This document shows, one piece after another, positions 1-6,339 of a stretch of DNA of 10,000 bases. The position numbers and the translations under genes are program-made. How positions within the stretch are numbered: position 1 is the stretch's first letter; each line of letters opens with the position of its first letter. This stretch comes from Kiritimatiellota bacterium (GTDB taxonomy: Bacteria > Verrucomicrobiota > Kiritimatiellia > JAAZAB01), in the NCBI GenBank assembly GCA_008636095.1, contig VSJD01000133.1, positions 1 to 10,000 on the forward strand, in the 5' to 3' direction. The notes below the pieces were generated by a model that saw only the letters and a program-made list of their open reading frames with translations, ran no database searches and was not told where the DNA came from.

Positions 1-188
1 GTCACAAAAAGCGTGATAGCTTGGCGAATTTAATCTAAAAAGCCTTGTCGAACCTTTTTTCAATGTCATATCTGTGCGTGCGGCCGTCACAACAGATGAT
101 AGGCTCTATTTAAAAAAGGTTAGGTTTTTTAAGCTAAACTATTGATAGAAAGCACATAATTCAAAACATGAGTATTCGCTCTTCTCCG

Positions 189-220
189 GTCTGGCATCAG
201 TCGTCTGGCGTCTGGCGTCC
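189..220. repeat. TCTGGCG word array upstream of the MFS gene
   Basis: Degenerate tandem copies of a GTCTGGC(GT/AT) word of about 8-9 bases: GTCTGGCATCA, GTCGTCTGGC, GTCTGGCGTCC. The same word family occurs at 8721-8752 (opposite orientation) and 8778-8830. It lies inside the open frame upstream of the likely MFS start. Function unknown. Confidence 0.7.
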
Positions 221-248
221 ATCTTCATTCCTGGCCCGCGCGCGTCAG

Positions 249-1400
249 ATGAATCCGCAACTGAAACTGTTCCTGGTAGGAGTTGCGCTCTTGAGCATCA
301 CCGGCGGCATTGGCGAAAGCACGTTCAATAATTTCTTGAGCGACACCTTTGACCTGAATGCCGCCGCCCGCGGCTTGCTGGAGTTTCCCCGGGAACTGCC
401 GGGGCTCCTGACGGCCCTTTTTGCCGGGGCGCTTTTTTTTCTCAGCGAAACGCGCATTGCCGCGTTTTCCGCGCTGTGCATCGGGGTGGGCATGCTGGGT
501 ATTGCAATCTGGGGCGCTTCCTGGACGGTCATGCTGGTCTTCATGTTTGTCTGGAACGCGGGCATGCACATGATGATGCCGGTGCGCTCGTCCATCGGCA
601 TGGAATTAGCTCACGCCGAACACAAGGGACGGCGCCTGGGTCAGATCCAGGGGTTTGGAATTGCCGCCAGCATTGTGGGCTGTGCCCTGGTGTGGATCCT
701 GATGAAGTACATCGGCGCCGGGTACCGGACCATGTTTATCATCGGCGGACTCGTGGCCTTGCTCGCCGCTTTTATTCTGTTCACCATGTGGATGCCGAAT
801 GCCCATCTGCAACGTCCGAAATTCGTGTTCCGGCGTCAGTATTGGCTATACTACACGCTGGCCTTTTTGTTCGGCGCGCGCAAACAGATTTTCATTACCT
901 TCGGCCCCTGGGTGCTGATTAAAATTTTTCACCAGCCGGCTTATATTTTTGCCCAGCTCTGGATGGTGGCCGGCGCGCTGGGTATTTTTTTCCAGCCCGC
1001 GTTGGGCCGGGCCATTGACCGGTTTGGCGAACGCTGGGTTTTGGTGGTGGATTCCGGGATGGTTTTCCTGGTGTGTATCGGTTACGGCTACGCGCACCTG
1101 GTTGGCAGTCACGCGCTGGCGCTGGGCGTGCTCTATACATGTTTTGTGGGCGATCTCCTGCTCTTTGGGACCAATATAGCCCGCGATACTTACCTGGCCA
1201 AAATTGCCCTCAAACCCGAGGACGTGGCGCCCTCGCTCTCGCTGGGGGTCAGCATTAATCACGCAGTTTCCATGTCCGTGCCGGCCCTGGGCGGGTTGAT
1301 GTGGATGAAATACGGGCACGCCTCCGTGTTCCTGGCGGCGGCTGGCGTGGCCGTTGTGATGTTATTCTTCAGCAACCGGATCCGCACGGGCCGCGTCTAA
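249..1400 (+). CDS. Major facilitator superfamily (MFS) transporter
   Basis: Inner-membrane secondary transporter of about 383 residues; substrate unknown. The protein is almost entirely alternating hydrophobic segments and short basic loops, consistent with 12 membrane helices in two halves. The central basic loop (after FTMWMPNAHLQRPKFVFRRQ) separates the halves. The second half has a GRAIDRFGERW loop, the MFS-type G-x-x-x-D-R-x-G-x-R/K signature between helices 8 and 9. I chose ATG 249 (MNPQLKLFLVG). The frame stays open to an ATG at 168, but the extra 27 residues are encoded largely by a TCTGGCG-type word array (189-220) and look like translated repeat. Neither start has a convincing Shine-Dalgarno. 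It stands alone, with a hairpin directly after the stop. Family assignment is firm; substrate and start are not. Confidence 0.85.
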   Translation: MNPQLKLFLVGVALLSITGGIGESTFNNFLSDTFDLNAAARGLLEFPRELPGLLTALFAGALFFLSETRIAAFSALCIGVGMLGIAIWGASWTVMLVFMFVWNAGMHMMMPVRSSIGMELAHAEHKGRRLGQIQGFGIAASIVGCALVWILMKYIGAGYRTMFIIGGLVALLAAFILFTMWMPNAHLQRPKFVFRRQYWLYYTLAFLFGARKQIFITFGPWVLIKIFHQPAYIFAQLWMVAGALGIFFQPALGRAIDRFGERWVLVVDSGMVFLVCIGYGYAHLVGSHALALGVLYTCFVGDLLLFGTNIARDTYLAKIALKPEDVAPSLSLGVSINHAVSMSVPALGGLMWMKYGHASVFLAAAGVAVVMLFFSNRIRTGRV

Positions 1401-1424
1401 ATCCGCGCGTAACGACGCGCGGAT
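1401..1424 (+). terminator. Perfect hairpin directly after the MFS stop codon
   Basis: ATCCGCGCGT (1401-1410) pairs perfectly with ACGCGCGGAT (1415-1424) around a 4-base AACG loop, starting on the base after the TAA stop. The 10-bp GC-rich stem suits transcription termination or 3'-end protection of the MFS message. No T-run follows, so it is not a canonical intrinsic terminator. Confidence 0.55.
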
Positions 1425-1694
1425 AATGGTTAATGGATGATGGTTGATGGTTCATGAAGCGAGTCGTACCGAGCTTTGCCGCAGGACCGCGAGACCTCGA
1501 TCGGCAAGGTGCGCTCCGGGTTCAAGCGTGCTTCGTCTGGGTCGTATCGGCCATCGACCATTCCCGCCGAAGGCGGGTCTGCCTATGGCGGAAACCATAA
1601 ACCATCAGCCATTCCCGATCGGCGCGTTTGCCCGGATCGGGGGCCGCGCTTCGAGCATTGTGGAAAGGCCGGTAGATGGTATAGTGCATGAATC
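1425..1694. other. Gene-free stretch with inverted word arrays and hairpins before hypA
   Basis: I see no credible gene here. An ATGGTTA/ATGGATG/ATGGTTG word array at 1426-1453 is mirrored by its reverse complement, AACCATAAACCATCAGCCATT, at about 1594-1613. Between and after them are short perfect hairpins: CCCGCC-GAA-GGCGGG (1563-1577) and CCCGATC (1614-1620) with GATCGGG (1635-1641). The open frames running through have no family resemblance and follow the repeats. Any hypA promoter should lie in this stretch, but I cannot point to a good -35/-10 pair. Confidence 0.6.
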
Positions 1695-2054
1695 GTGCAT
1701 GAATTCTCGATAGCCCAAACGATTGTGCAGGCCGTGCTGGCGGAATTGAAAAAAGTTCAGCCCTCTCGCCTGGTCCGCGCGCGGATTGTGGCCGGAGGCC
1801 TGCATCAGCTCGTGAGCGCCAATCTGACCTTTGCCTACAAGGTGTTGACCAAAGAAACGCCGGCGGCGGGGTCGCGCTTGAGCATCCGCCGTGTGCCGAT
1901 CACGGCCGAATGCCGCCAGTGTCATTGGCGCGGCAAAATCCGGGGCGCTCTGTTTGTCTGCGGCCGGTGCAAGGCCGGTGACATCGAGATTACCGGTGGC
2001 AGGGAACTGTACCTGGACAGTATCGAGGTGGAATCAGCATCCTTGCGGGATTGA
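1695..2054 (+). CDS. hypA: HypA nickel metallochaperone for hydrogenase maturation
   Basis: Cytoplasmic 119-residue protein that binds Ni(II) and, with the GTPase HypB, delivers it to the large subunit of [NiFe] hydrogenase (in some bacteria also to urease). Length matches the family. The GTG start at 1695 is fixed by the invariant N-terminal M-H-E, where His2 and the amino terminus bind nickel. The structural zinc site is two CxxC pairs, C73/C76 (ECRQCHW) and C89/C92 (VCGRCKAG). The C-terminal ELYLDSIEVE is typical. The start region is duplicated: GTGCATGAATC at 1684 precedes GTGCATGAATT at 1695, and only the second is in frame. Shine-Dalgarno is weak. The VanX-like gene follows after 3 bp. 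hypB is not next to it but about 6 kb downstream. Confidence 0.95.
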   Translation: MHEFSIAQTIVQAVLAELKKVQPSRLVRARIVAGGLHQLVSANLTFAYKVLTKETPAAGSRLSIRRVPITAECRQCHWRGKIRGALFVCGRCKAGDIEITGGRELYLDSIEVESASLRD

Positions 2055-2057
2055 CCG

Positions 2058-2672
2058 ATGAAAAGATATGTTTTGACGGTAATGGGAGCGATATTATTCG
2101 CCCTGGCGGGGGTGGCCCGAACCAATCTCCTCGTGGCCGTTACTTCGGTAAACAGCCAGATCCGCCTGGACATCCGCTACGCCACGACCAATAATTTCAC
2201 GGGCCAACAGATTTATCCCGTACCCAAAGCGTATCTGCGTCCCGCGGTCGCTGAAAAACTGTCGCGCGCACAAAACGAACTGATGCAACAGGGTCTGGGA
2301 TTGAAGGTCTTTGATGCGTACCGTCCGCTTACGGTCCAAAAAAAGTTCTGGGCCATTTTACCGGACGAACGCTACGTGGCGAATCCGGCCAAAGGCTCCC
2401 GGCATAACCGCGGCAGTGCGGTAGATATTACGCTGATTCAACTGAATACCGGGGAAGAGCTGCCGATGCCGACCGGCTACGACAATTTCACGGAGAAGGC
2501 GCATTATGCCTATACCAATCTACCGCCGGAGGTTCTGCGCAATCGCACCCTGCTGCGGGATACCATGGTCCGTAACGGCTTCGTCCCGTTCGACACTGAG
2601 TGGTGGCACTTCGACGATGCCGCCTGGCAGACATATGCTCTGCTGGATCTGACAATCGAGAGCCTCCCATGA
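2058..2672 (+). CDS. Exported D-alanyl-D-alanine dipeptidase (VanX/DdpX type, peptidase M15D)
   Basis: Zinc dipeptidase of 204 residues that should cleave free D-Ala-D-Ala, or a related D,D- or L,D-dipeptide, during peptidoglycan turnover. All family catalytic motifs are present: FDAYRP (R89), SRHNRGSAVDITL with zinc ligands H116 and D123, and EWWH with catalytic base E181 and zinc ligand H184. Residues 1-22 (MKRYVLTVMGAILFALAGVA) look like a signal peptide, placing the enzyme in the periplasm. That fits cell-wall recycling better than VanX-type vancomycin resistance, which is cytoplasmic. No vanH, vanA or vanRS gene is nearby. ATG 2058 lies 3 bp after the hypA stop, so the two are probably co-transcribed, though their roles do not obviously connect. 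Confidence 0.9.
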   Translation: MKRYVLTVMGAILFALAGVARTNLLVAVTSVNSQIRLDIRYATTNNFTGQQIYPVPKAYLRPAVAEKLSRAQNELMQQGLGLKVFDAYRPLTVQKKFWAILPDERYVANPAKGSRHNRGSAVDITLIQLNTGEELPMPTGYDNFTEKAHYAYTNLPPEVLRNRTLLRDTMVRNGFVPFDTEWWHFDDAAWQTYALLDLTIESLP

Positions 2673-2765
2673 AGCCGATCCCTTATTCTTAGCCAGCCCT
2701 TTCCCCCTGAGCGCCGGTGCCGGAAGACTGCCACTAAATAATATCCAAAATAGTCGTCAATTAGC

Positions 2766-2794
2766 TTGTAAGCCGGTTGCGAGTGTGGTAAACT
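2766..2794 (+). promoter_or_regulatory. Candidate sigma70-type promoter for the FG-GAP repeat gene
   Basis: TTGTAA (2766-2771) and TAAACT (2789-2794) are 17 bp apart, each matching the consensus at four of six positions. A perfect TATAAT also occurs at 2825-2830, without a recognisable -35 at the right distance. It could be an alternative -10 giving a leader of about 50 bases before ATG 2889. Both are pattern matches only. Confidence 0.35.
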
Positions 2795-2888
2795 ACAAAC
2801 ATCTGGTGGATTTTTTACGGTTGATATAATACGGTGAATGTTACAGTGCAGCAAGTGTTATGTTCAAAACAAAGCGCAAGGAGATACC

Positions 2889-5147
2889 ATGAAAACTGCC
2901 ATCGGATTATTATTGTCCCTCATTATTACGGGATCGGTATTTGCTACAGGCATATCCGTCAATTTTGATGGAGCCAAGGTTGTCTACATTGACCAAAATA
3001 ATGTCCTGAACAAAATAGATGACCACGGAAATGTGTCGTTCGTATTGAGCACGAATGTAGGCGTCTCTTACATTCATTTCAGCGAGCAGGGCAACCTGTT
3101 TGTGGTGTTCCAGTCAAAACAACGCTTCAGCGACGGATATGATTATCTGCTAGCCAGAGCAGTGCCAACCAATAATACGATTTCAGGAATTGATACGAAC
3201 TTATCGTCTATCACATTGGATTCAAGTGGCTTGTGCCCTGGGGTCCAATCGGATTCATCAGAAAATTTATATTATCTTGCTGGTAACGGGATACTTAACA
3301 AATGCGTGGGTGCCAACGGAACGAATATTGTTAATTTGATTAATGATAACATTTCTATAGACGAATGGTTGGTGCGGTCAGACGGCATAATTCTTATGGG
3401 AGGATCTACGGCATCAACAGATGTCAATTGGCTGAGAAAACTGACACCGGATAATAATCTGTCGTCATTGGCAGTTGGTGCTTCTGTGCAATTCTTGCTG
3501 GATTTCCCTGACGATCGTGTTTACGCCGGGATATGGGGCAGTACCCCGTATTATGGTGTTTTTAAACTGCCGGTTGCCTTGACTACTATTGATGCTTATA
3601 CACCTTATATTGCTGGAAACATGGGGGTAGGCGCTACCCCCGAATATGCGGTCGATTCAATGACAAATGGGCATAATTCAACATATACGGAGGGATTACG
3701 TGGTTGGTTCGGATCAATAATCGAAAAATGTATTAAAACAGATAATGGACGAACGATAGTGTTGGCAGGTTCTGGCAGTAGCAAAACCGTTGTTCAATAC
3801 TATCCGACACCAGAAATCATCGAACCCACTCTTATTGATAGTCCCACATTAATTGAAAAAATATCGAACCTTTTGCTGATTGCTGGCACAAAAAACGGTG
3901 TGAATAAACTGATTTTATATGATCCAGCAACATCTAATGACATCAGTCTCTTAAATGAGGATATTGAAGTTTATCACCTGACATCGCTCTATGATGGTTA
4001 TGTATGGCTGGATGGCTTGAAATTCAACGGCAATCAGTATGTGGTCGGTAAGATTCAAATCACAAACAGCCCGGCGTTACGTGGAGCATTACATGGGGCG
4101 GCTACATCAGTTGGATCATTTCAGGAAATGGCAACGCTGTCGGGTAAACCTGCTGACTTGGTGGGTGTTGTCGCATGTCCAATACTGGCACCGACCAGCG
4201 TGAACGCAAGTGATGGCACATACACGGACAAAGTACGTGTTACTTGGTCAGCAAGTACGGACGCAACCAGTTATCTGATTCTGCGTTACACGAACAGTTC
4301 TTCAGGATTGGCTAGTCAAATTGGAACAAGTACGGCAACCACTTATGACGATACTACGGCCACTCCAGGGACACCTTACTACTACTGGGTCAGGGCAACG
4401 GATGGGTCTAATGTTAGTTCCTTCAGCAGTTCCGATATGGGTTATTGCAGGGCACAAGCACCAAATGACTATGACGGTGACGGCAAGTCCGATTTGGCCG
4501 TGTATCGTGACGGCTATTGGTCCATCTACTTGATGACGGGTAGCGTTCTCCTCGACAACGATGGCGTCTGGGGCGGGGCGGATTGCATTCCGGTGCCCGG
4601 GGACTATGACGGTGATGGCAAGGCCGACCTGGCCTTTTACCGTGACGGCTATTGGTCTATCTACTCGTTGGCGAACGGATTAATCCTCAACAACGGTGGT
4701 GCTTGGGGTGGGGCGGATTGTATCCCAGTGCCAGGGGACTACGATGGCGATGGCAAGTCCGATCTGGCCTTTTACCGTGACGGTTATTGGTCTATCTACT
4801 CGTTGGCGAACGGATTAATCCTCAACAACGGTGGTGCTTGGGGTGGGGCGGATTGTATCCCAGTACCCGGGGATTATGACGGTGACGGCAAGGCCGACTT
4901 GGCCTTTTACCGTGACGGCTATTGGTCTATCTACTCGTTGGCGAACGGATTAATCCTCAACAACGATGGTGTCTATGGCGGGCCAGGCTGGACACCCGTG
5001 TCAGGGGACTACGATGGCGATGGCAAGTCCGATCGGGCCGTGTATCGTGACGGTGATTGGTACATCTACTCGGTGACGGGTAGCCTTATCCGGCATGCCG
5101 TCTGTGGCGGGGCAGGCTGGATCCCGGTGACGGTAAACGTTCAGTAG
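2889..5147 (+). CDS. Secreted protein with FN3 domain and five FG-GAP/VCBS-type calcium-loop repeats
   Basis: Large exported protein, 752 residues, probably cell-surface or extracellular. ATG 2889 is chosen because AAGGAG (2878-2883) lies 5 bases upstream and it opens directly into a signal peptide (MKTAIGLLLSLIITGSVFA); the frame extends to 2838 but without these. Residues about 20-430 are beta-rich, with short NLYYLAGNG- and GVFKLPV-like strands suggestive of a beta-propeller, but I do not recognise the family. Residues about 434-520 form a fibronectin type III domain (APTSVNAS...VRVTWSAS...YYYWVRATDGS). From residue 527 come five tandem 45-residue repeats starting DYDGDGKxDLAxYRDG, each with a DxDGDG calcium-binding loop. 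There is no obvious sorting domain or enzyme domain, so an adhesive or scaffold role is an inference. The N-terminal part is A+T-rich (22 G+C of 60 bases in 3241-3300); the repeats are much G+C-richer. Confidence 0.75.
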   Translation: MKTAIGLLLSLIITGSVFATGISVNFDGAKVVYIDQNNVLNKIDDHGNVSFVLSTNVGVSYIHFSEQGNLFVVFQSKQRFSDGYDYLLARAVPTNNTISGIDTNLSSITLDSSGLCPGVQSDSSENLYYLAGNGILNKCVGANGTNIVNLINDNISIDEWLVRSDGIILMGGSTASTDVNWLRKLTPDNNLSSLAVGASVQFLLDFPDDRVYAGIWGSTPYYGVFKLPVALTTIDAYTPYIAGNMGVGATPEYAVDSMTNGHNSTYTEGLRGWFGSIIEKCIKTDNGRTIVLAGSGSSKTVVQYYPTPEIIEPTLIDSPTLIEKISNLLLIAGTKNGVNKLILYDPATSNDISLLNEDIEVYHLTSLYDGYVWLDGLKFNGNQYVVGKIQITNSPALRGALHGAATSVGSFQEMATLSGKPADLVGVVACPILAPTSVNASDGTYTDKVRVTWSASTDATSYLILRYTNSSSGLASQIGTSTATTYDDTTATPGTPYYYWVRATDGSNVSSFSSSDMGYCRAQAPNDYDGDGKSDLAVYRDGYWSIYLMTGSVLLDNDGVWGGADCIPVPGDYDGDGKADLAFYRDGYWSIYSLANGLILNNGGAWGGADCIPVPGDYDGDGKSDLAFYRDGYWSIYSLANGLILNNGGAWGGADCIPVPGDYDGDGKADLAFYRDGYWSIYSLANGLILNNDGVYGGPGWTPVSGDYDGDGKSDRAVYRDGDWYIYSVTGSLIRHAVCGGAGWIPVTVNVQ
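4467..5141 (+). repeat. Five tandem 135-bp units encoding calcium-loop repeats
   Basis: Units start at 4467, 4602, 4737, 4872 and 5007, each exactly 45 codons. Units 2 and 3 share an uninterrupted run of about 80 identical bases (from the TAT TGG codons onward) and differ at 8 of 135 positions overall. Unit 4 shares its middle with them. Units 1 and 5 are more divergent. This indicates recent unit duplication or conversion. Confidence 0.9.
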
Positions 5148-5173
5148 CAACAATCATTCCTGTCATCTCTCAT

Positions 5174-5213
5174 AAAAAGGGATTCTGACCTAATAAGTCA
5201 GAGTCCCTTTTTT
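5174..5213 (+). terminator. Strong intrinsic terminator after the FG-GAP repeat gene
   Basis: AAAAAGGGATTCTGAC (5174-5189) pairs with GTCAGAGTCCCTTTTT (5197-5212) along all 16 positions with one T-G wobble, around the 7-base loop CTAATAA. The right arm runs into TTTTTTCTTCTT. It begins 26 bases after the stop codon and separates this gene from the small-gene cluster. Confidence 0.92.
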
Positions 5214-5234
5214 CTTCTTGTTCCGGGTGATCCA

Positions 5235-5417
5235 ATGGATTATAGTAACAGCATGAATGAAATAGTTTTTGAGGTTATACAGGAAGCAGACGGCGGCTTC
5301 GTGGCCGAATGTCTGACCGAGAGTATTTTCACTCAGGCCGATTCATGGGACGAGTTGCGTCGGAATGTGAAAGAGGCGGCGGGAGCATACTTTTTCGACA
5401 AAGTTCAACCACAATAG
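5235..5417 (+). CDS. Small HicB/UPF0150-like protein, probably frameshifted near its C-terminus
   Basis: Sixty-residue protein resembling the short HicB-like partial-RNase-H-fold family found in many toxin-antitoxin loci. The pattern is EIVFEVIQEADGGFVAECLTESIFTQADSWDELRRNVKEA. Family members usually continue for a further strand of the type xIRLHxVRDE, but here the frame ends at DKVQPQ. The missing strand is visible in the -1 frame starting at about 5411 (TTIVTLYHILMNE), as expected from loss of one base. The product may therefore be truncated, or the locus decaying. The start could be ATG 5235 (weak GGGTGA upstream) or ATG 5253 (MNEIVF), which fits family length better. No HicA partner is adjacent. 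Family match moderate; function inferred. Confidence 0.6.
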   Translation: MDYSNSMNEIVFEVIQEADGGFVAECLTESIFTQADSWDELRRNVKEAAGAYFFDKVQPQ

Positions 5418-5437
5418 TTACGCTGTATCATATTCTC

Positions 5438-5686
5438 ATGAATGAATACGGATTTACGGATTATTTCGAAAACGAGGTTTTGCGGAAACGCCCGTATCTC
5501 AGGAAGGATTGGTGTATTCGGGTCGTTGAGAACCCTTTAAAAACAGAGCCGCAGGAACACAATCGGTTCCGCTTCTGGGGTTCGGTTGATGAACTTGAAG
5601 GACGCATTCTGCGCGTGATAACGCTTGCGGATAAAAAAACGATACACAACGCTTTTCCAGACAGGAGATTCAAACCATGCGACTAA
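5438..5686 (+). CDS. Small basic protein, possible toxin of a TA-like locus (DUF4258-like)
   Basis: Eighty-two residues from ATG 5438 (MNEYGFTDYF). It is rich in Arg and Lys, with a conserved-looking core of RKDWCIRVVENP, HNRFRFWG and LRVITLADKKTIHNAFPDRRFK. This alternation of basic strands ending in a T-x-x-x-A-F/Y motif resembles small RelE/BrnT/DUF4258-type proteins, many of which are toxins paired with DUF2283-type partners. That likeness is from pattern alone. There is no clear Shine-Dalgarno, and translation may depend on the upstream small gene, whose stop lies 20 bases before. Its last 10 bases overlap the start of the DUF2283 gene, a tight arrangement typical of paired genes. Confidence 0.55.
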   Translation: MNEYGFTDYFENEVLRKRPYLRKDWCIRVVENPLKTEPQEHNRFRFWGSVDELEGRILRVITLADKKTIHNAFPDRRFKPCD

Positions 5687-5895
5687 AATATTATCGAGAC
5701 ACAGATTCCCTTTACATAGACTTCTCTTCAAAACCAAGCGCTGAAAGCCGGGAGATTTCCGAAGGCATCATGTTGGATTATGATACCGACGGGAATCTCG
5801 TCGGAATTGACATTGACAATGCCAGCCGGAAGATTGATTTGAAAGAGGTAATTTTGAGCAAGCTTCCTGCTGAAGTCGAAGCATTGATAGCCTGA
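5677..5895 (+). CDS. DUF2283 family small protein, possible antitoxin partner
   Basis: Seventy-two-residue acidic protein matching the DUF2283 pattern along its length: MRLKYYRDTDSLYIDFS at the start, then EISEGIMLDYDTDGNLVGIDIDNAS. Length is normal for the family. AGGAG (5663-5667) lies 9 bases before the ATG, and the start overlaps the preceding gene by 10 bases, so the two are translationally linked. DUF2283 proteins are often encoded next to small basic DUF4258- or RelE-like proteins, which suggests an antitoxin role; this is inference from context. Confidence 0.8.
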   Translation: MRLKYYRDTDSLYIDFSSKPSAESREISEGIMLDYDTDGNLVGIDIDNASRKIDLKEVILSKLPAEVEALIA

Positions 5896-5995
5896 TATTG
5901 CCTATATTGATCCCATTCATCTAATGCGGGCCTTATCGCTTGGTCGACTACGCCCAAATATTATACGCCATCCTTGTGCCCAATAATAATGTCAA
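5896..5995. other. Intergenic stretch with no recognisable content
   Basis: Between the DUF2283 stop and the hypA-like remnant. A weak resemblance at 5930-5945 (TATCGCTTGGTC) to codons 24-27 of hypA is too short to support a claim. TGT CAA CGC at 5990-5998 may be the decayed second cysteine pair of a hypA copy. Confidence 0.4.
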
Positions 5996-6067
5996 CGCAA
6001 GGCCTGTGACATCGAAATTACGGGTGAAAGAACCATATCCAACCAATCCTTAAAAATTGAATCCACC
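5996..6067 (+). pseudogene. Decayed 3' end of a second hypA copy
   Basis: Codons from 5999 read KACDIEITGERTISNQSLKIES, aligning without gaps to HypA residues 93-114 (KAGDIEITGGRELYLDSIEVES). At the DNA level the first 33 bases match hypA 1971-2003 at 27 positions; the remainder is much more diverged (38 of 66 overall). Two stop codons (TAATAA, 5984-5989) lie upstream in this frame, so it is not expressed as HypA. It runs directly into a hypB-like start and its frame closes inside it at 6086-6088. This preserves an overlapping hypA-hypB operon junction that the intact genes no longer have. Confidence 0.7.
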
Positions 6068-6068
6068 C

Positions 6069-6324
6069 ATGCCCAAGCTGAACATTAAAATCTATCGGAA
6101 CCTGATGGGCGCCACGGCAGTAGAGTTCCGCAAGTCGAAACACACTGCGTGGCTGTCCTGAAGCACTGCCCTGTAGCGTGCTGACTAAAAGGAGGCGCTG
6201 CTACAGGGTGCGCCGAGTCGGCGAGGCTCTACTTTAGGGCGCCAACGATAAGTGGGCGGAGCGCACGCGCGCCCTGCTGAAAAAGCACCATGTGATCATG
6301 CTCAACCTGATCGGCGCGCCTTAA
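6069..6324 (+). pseudogene. Truncated second hypB copy (first 40 codons) interrupted by a small element
   Basis: 6069-6114 plus 6245-6315 match the first 117 bases of intact hypB (8065-8181) with about 11 differences, roughly 90 percent identity. The joined product would read MPKLNIKIYRNLMGAN, DKWAERTRALLKKH, HVIMLNLIG, against MTKLNIKIYRNLMGAN, DRWAARTRALLKKH, RVIMLNLIG in HypB. Homology ends at the first Gly-Ser/Ala-Pro of the Walker A motif, where TAA follows (6322-6324), so the GTPase domain is absent. A 122-bp insertion plus its 8-bp duplication also breaks the frame. The beta-helix gene begins 15 bases after the breakpoint. Confidence 0.88.
6115..6236. mobile_element. 122-bp palindromic miniature element with 8-bp target duplication
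   Basis: The element interrupts the hypB remnant and is flanked by exact copies of GGGCGCCA (6107-6114 and 6237-6244). Intact hypB has one corresponding GGGTGCCA at 8103-8110, so removing the element and one copy restores the alignment. Near its ends are AGTAGAG (6119-6125) and CTCTACT (6227-6233), extending imperfectly to GTAGAGTTCCGC against GTAGAGCCTCGC. Inside are CCCTGTAGC (6169-6177) pairing with GCTACAGGG (6200-6208), and the near-perfect palindrome CGCCGAGTCGGCG (6211-6223). It has no coding capacity, so it would be a non-autonomous MITE- or REP-like element moved by a transposase encoded elsewhere. The parent family is unknown. Confidence 0.82.
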
Positions 6325-6339
6325 CCTCTTGGAGTCAAT

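Noticed and set aside
245..601. Long minus-strand open frames opposite the MFS gene
   Set aside because: Antisense shadows of a G+C-rich coding region; composition is typical of reverse-strand reading and there is no Shine-Dalgarno or family match.
1444..1713. Open frames of 71-89 codons between the MFS gene and hypA
   Set aside because: They run through word arrays and hairpins, have no family resemblance, and overlap the start of hypA out of frame.
2058..2672. Vancomycin-resistance gene vanX
   Set aside because: The catalytic family matches, but the signal peptide and the absence of vanH, a D-Ala-D-Lac ligase or vanRS argue against a resistance operon.
5309..5437. Extension of the toxin-like gene upstream to ATG 5309
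   Set aside because: This part is the HicB-like gene read out of frame until about 5408; only the piece from about 5411 looks like real protein sequence, and it belongs to the HicB-like family.
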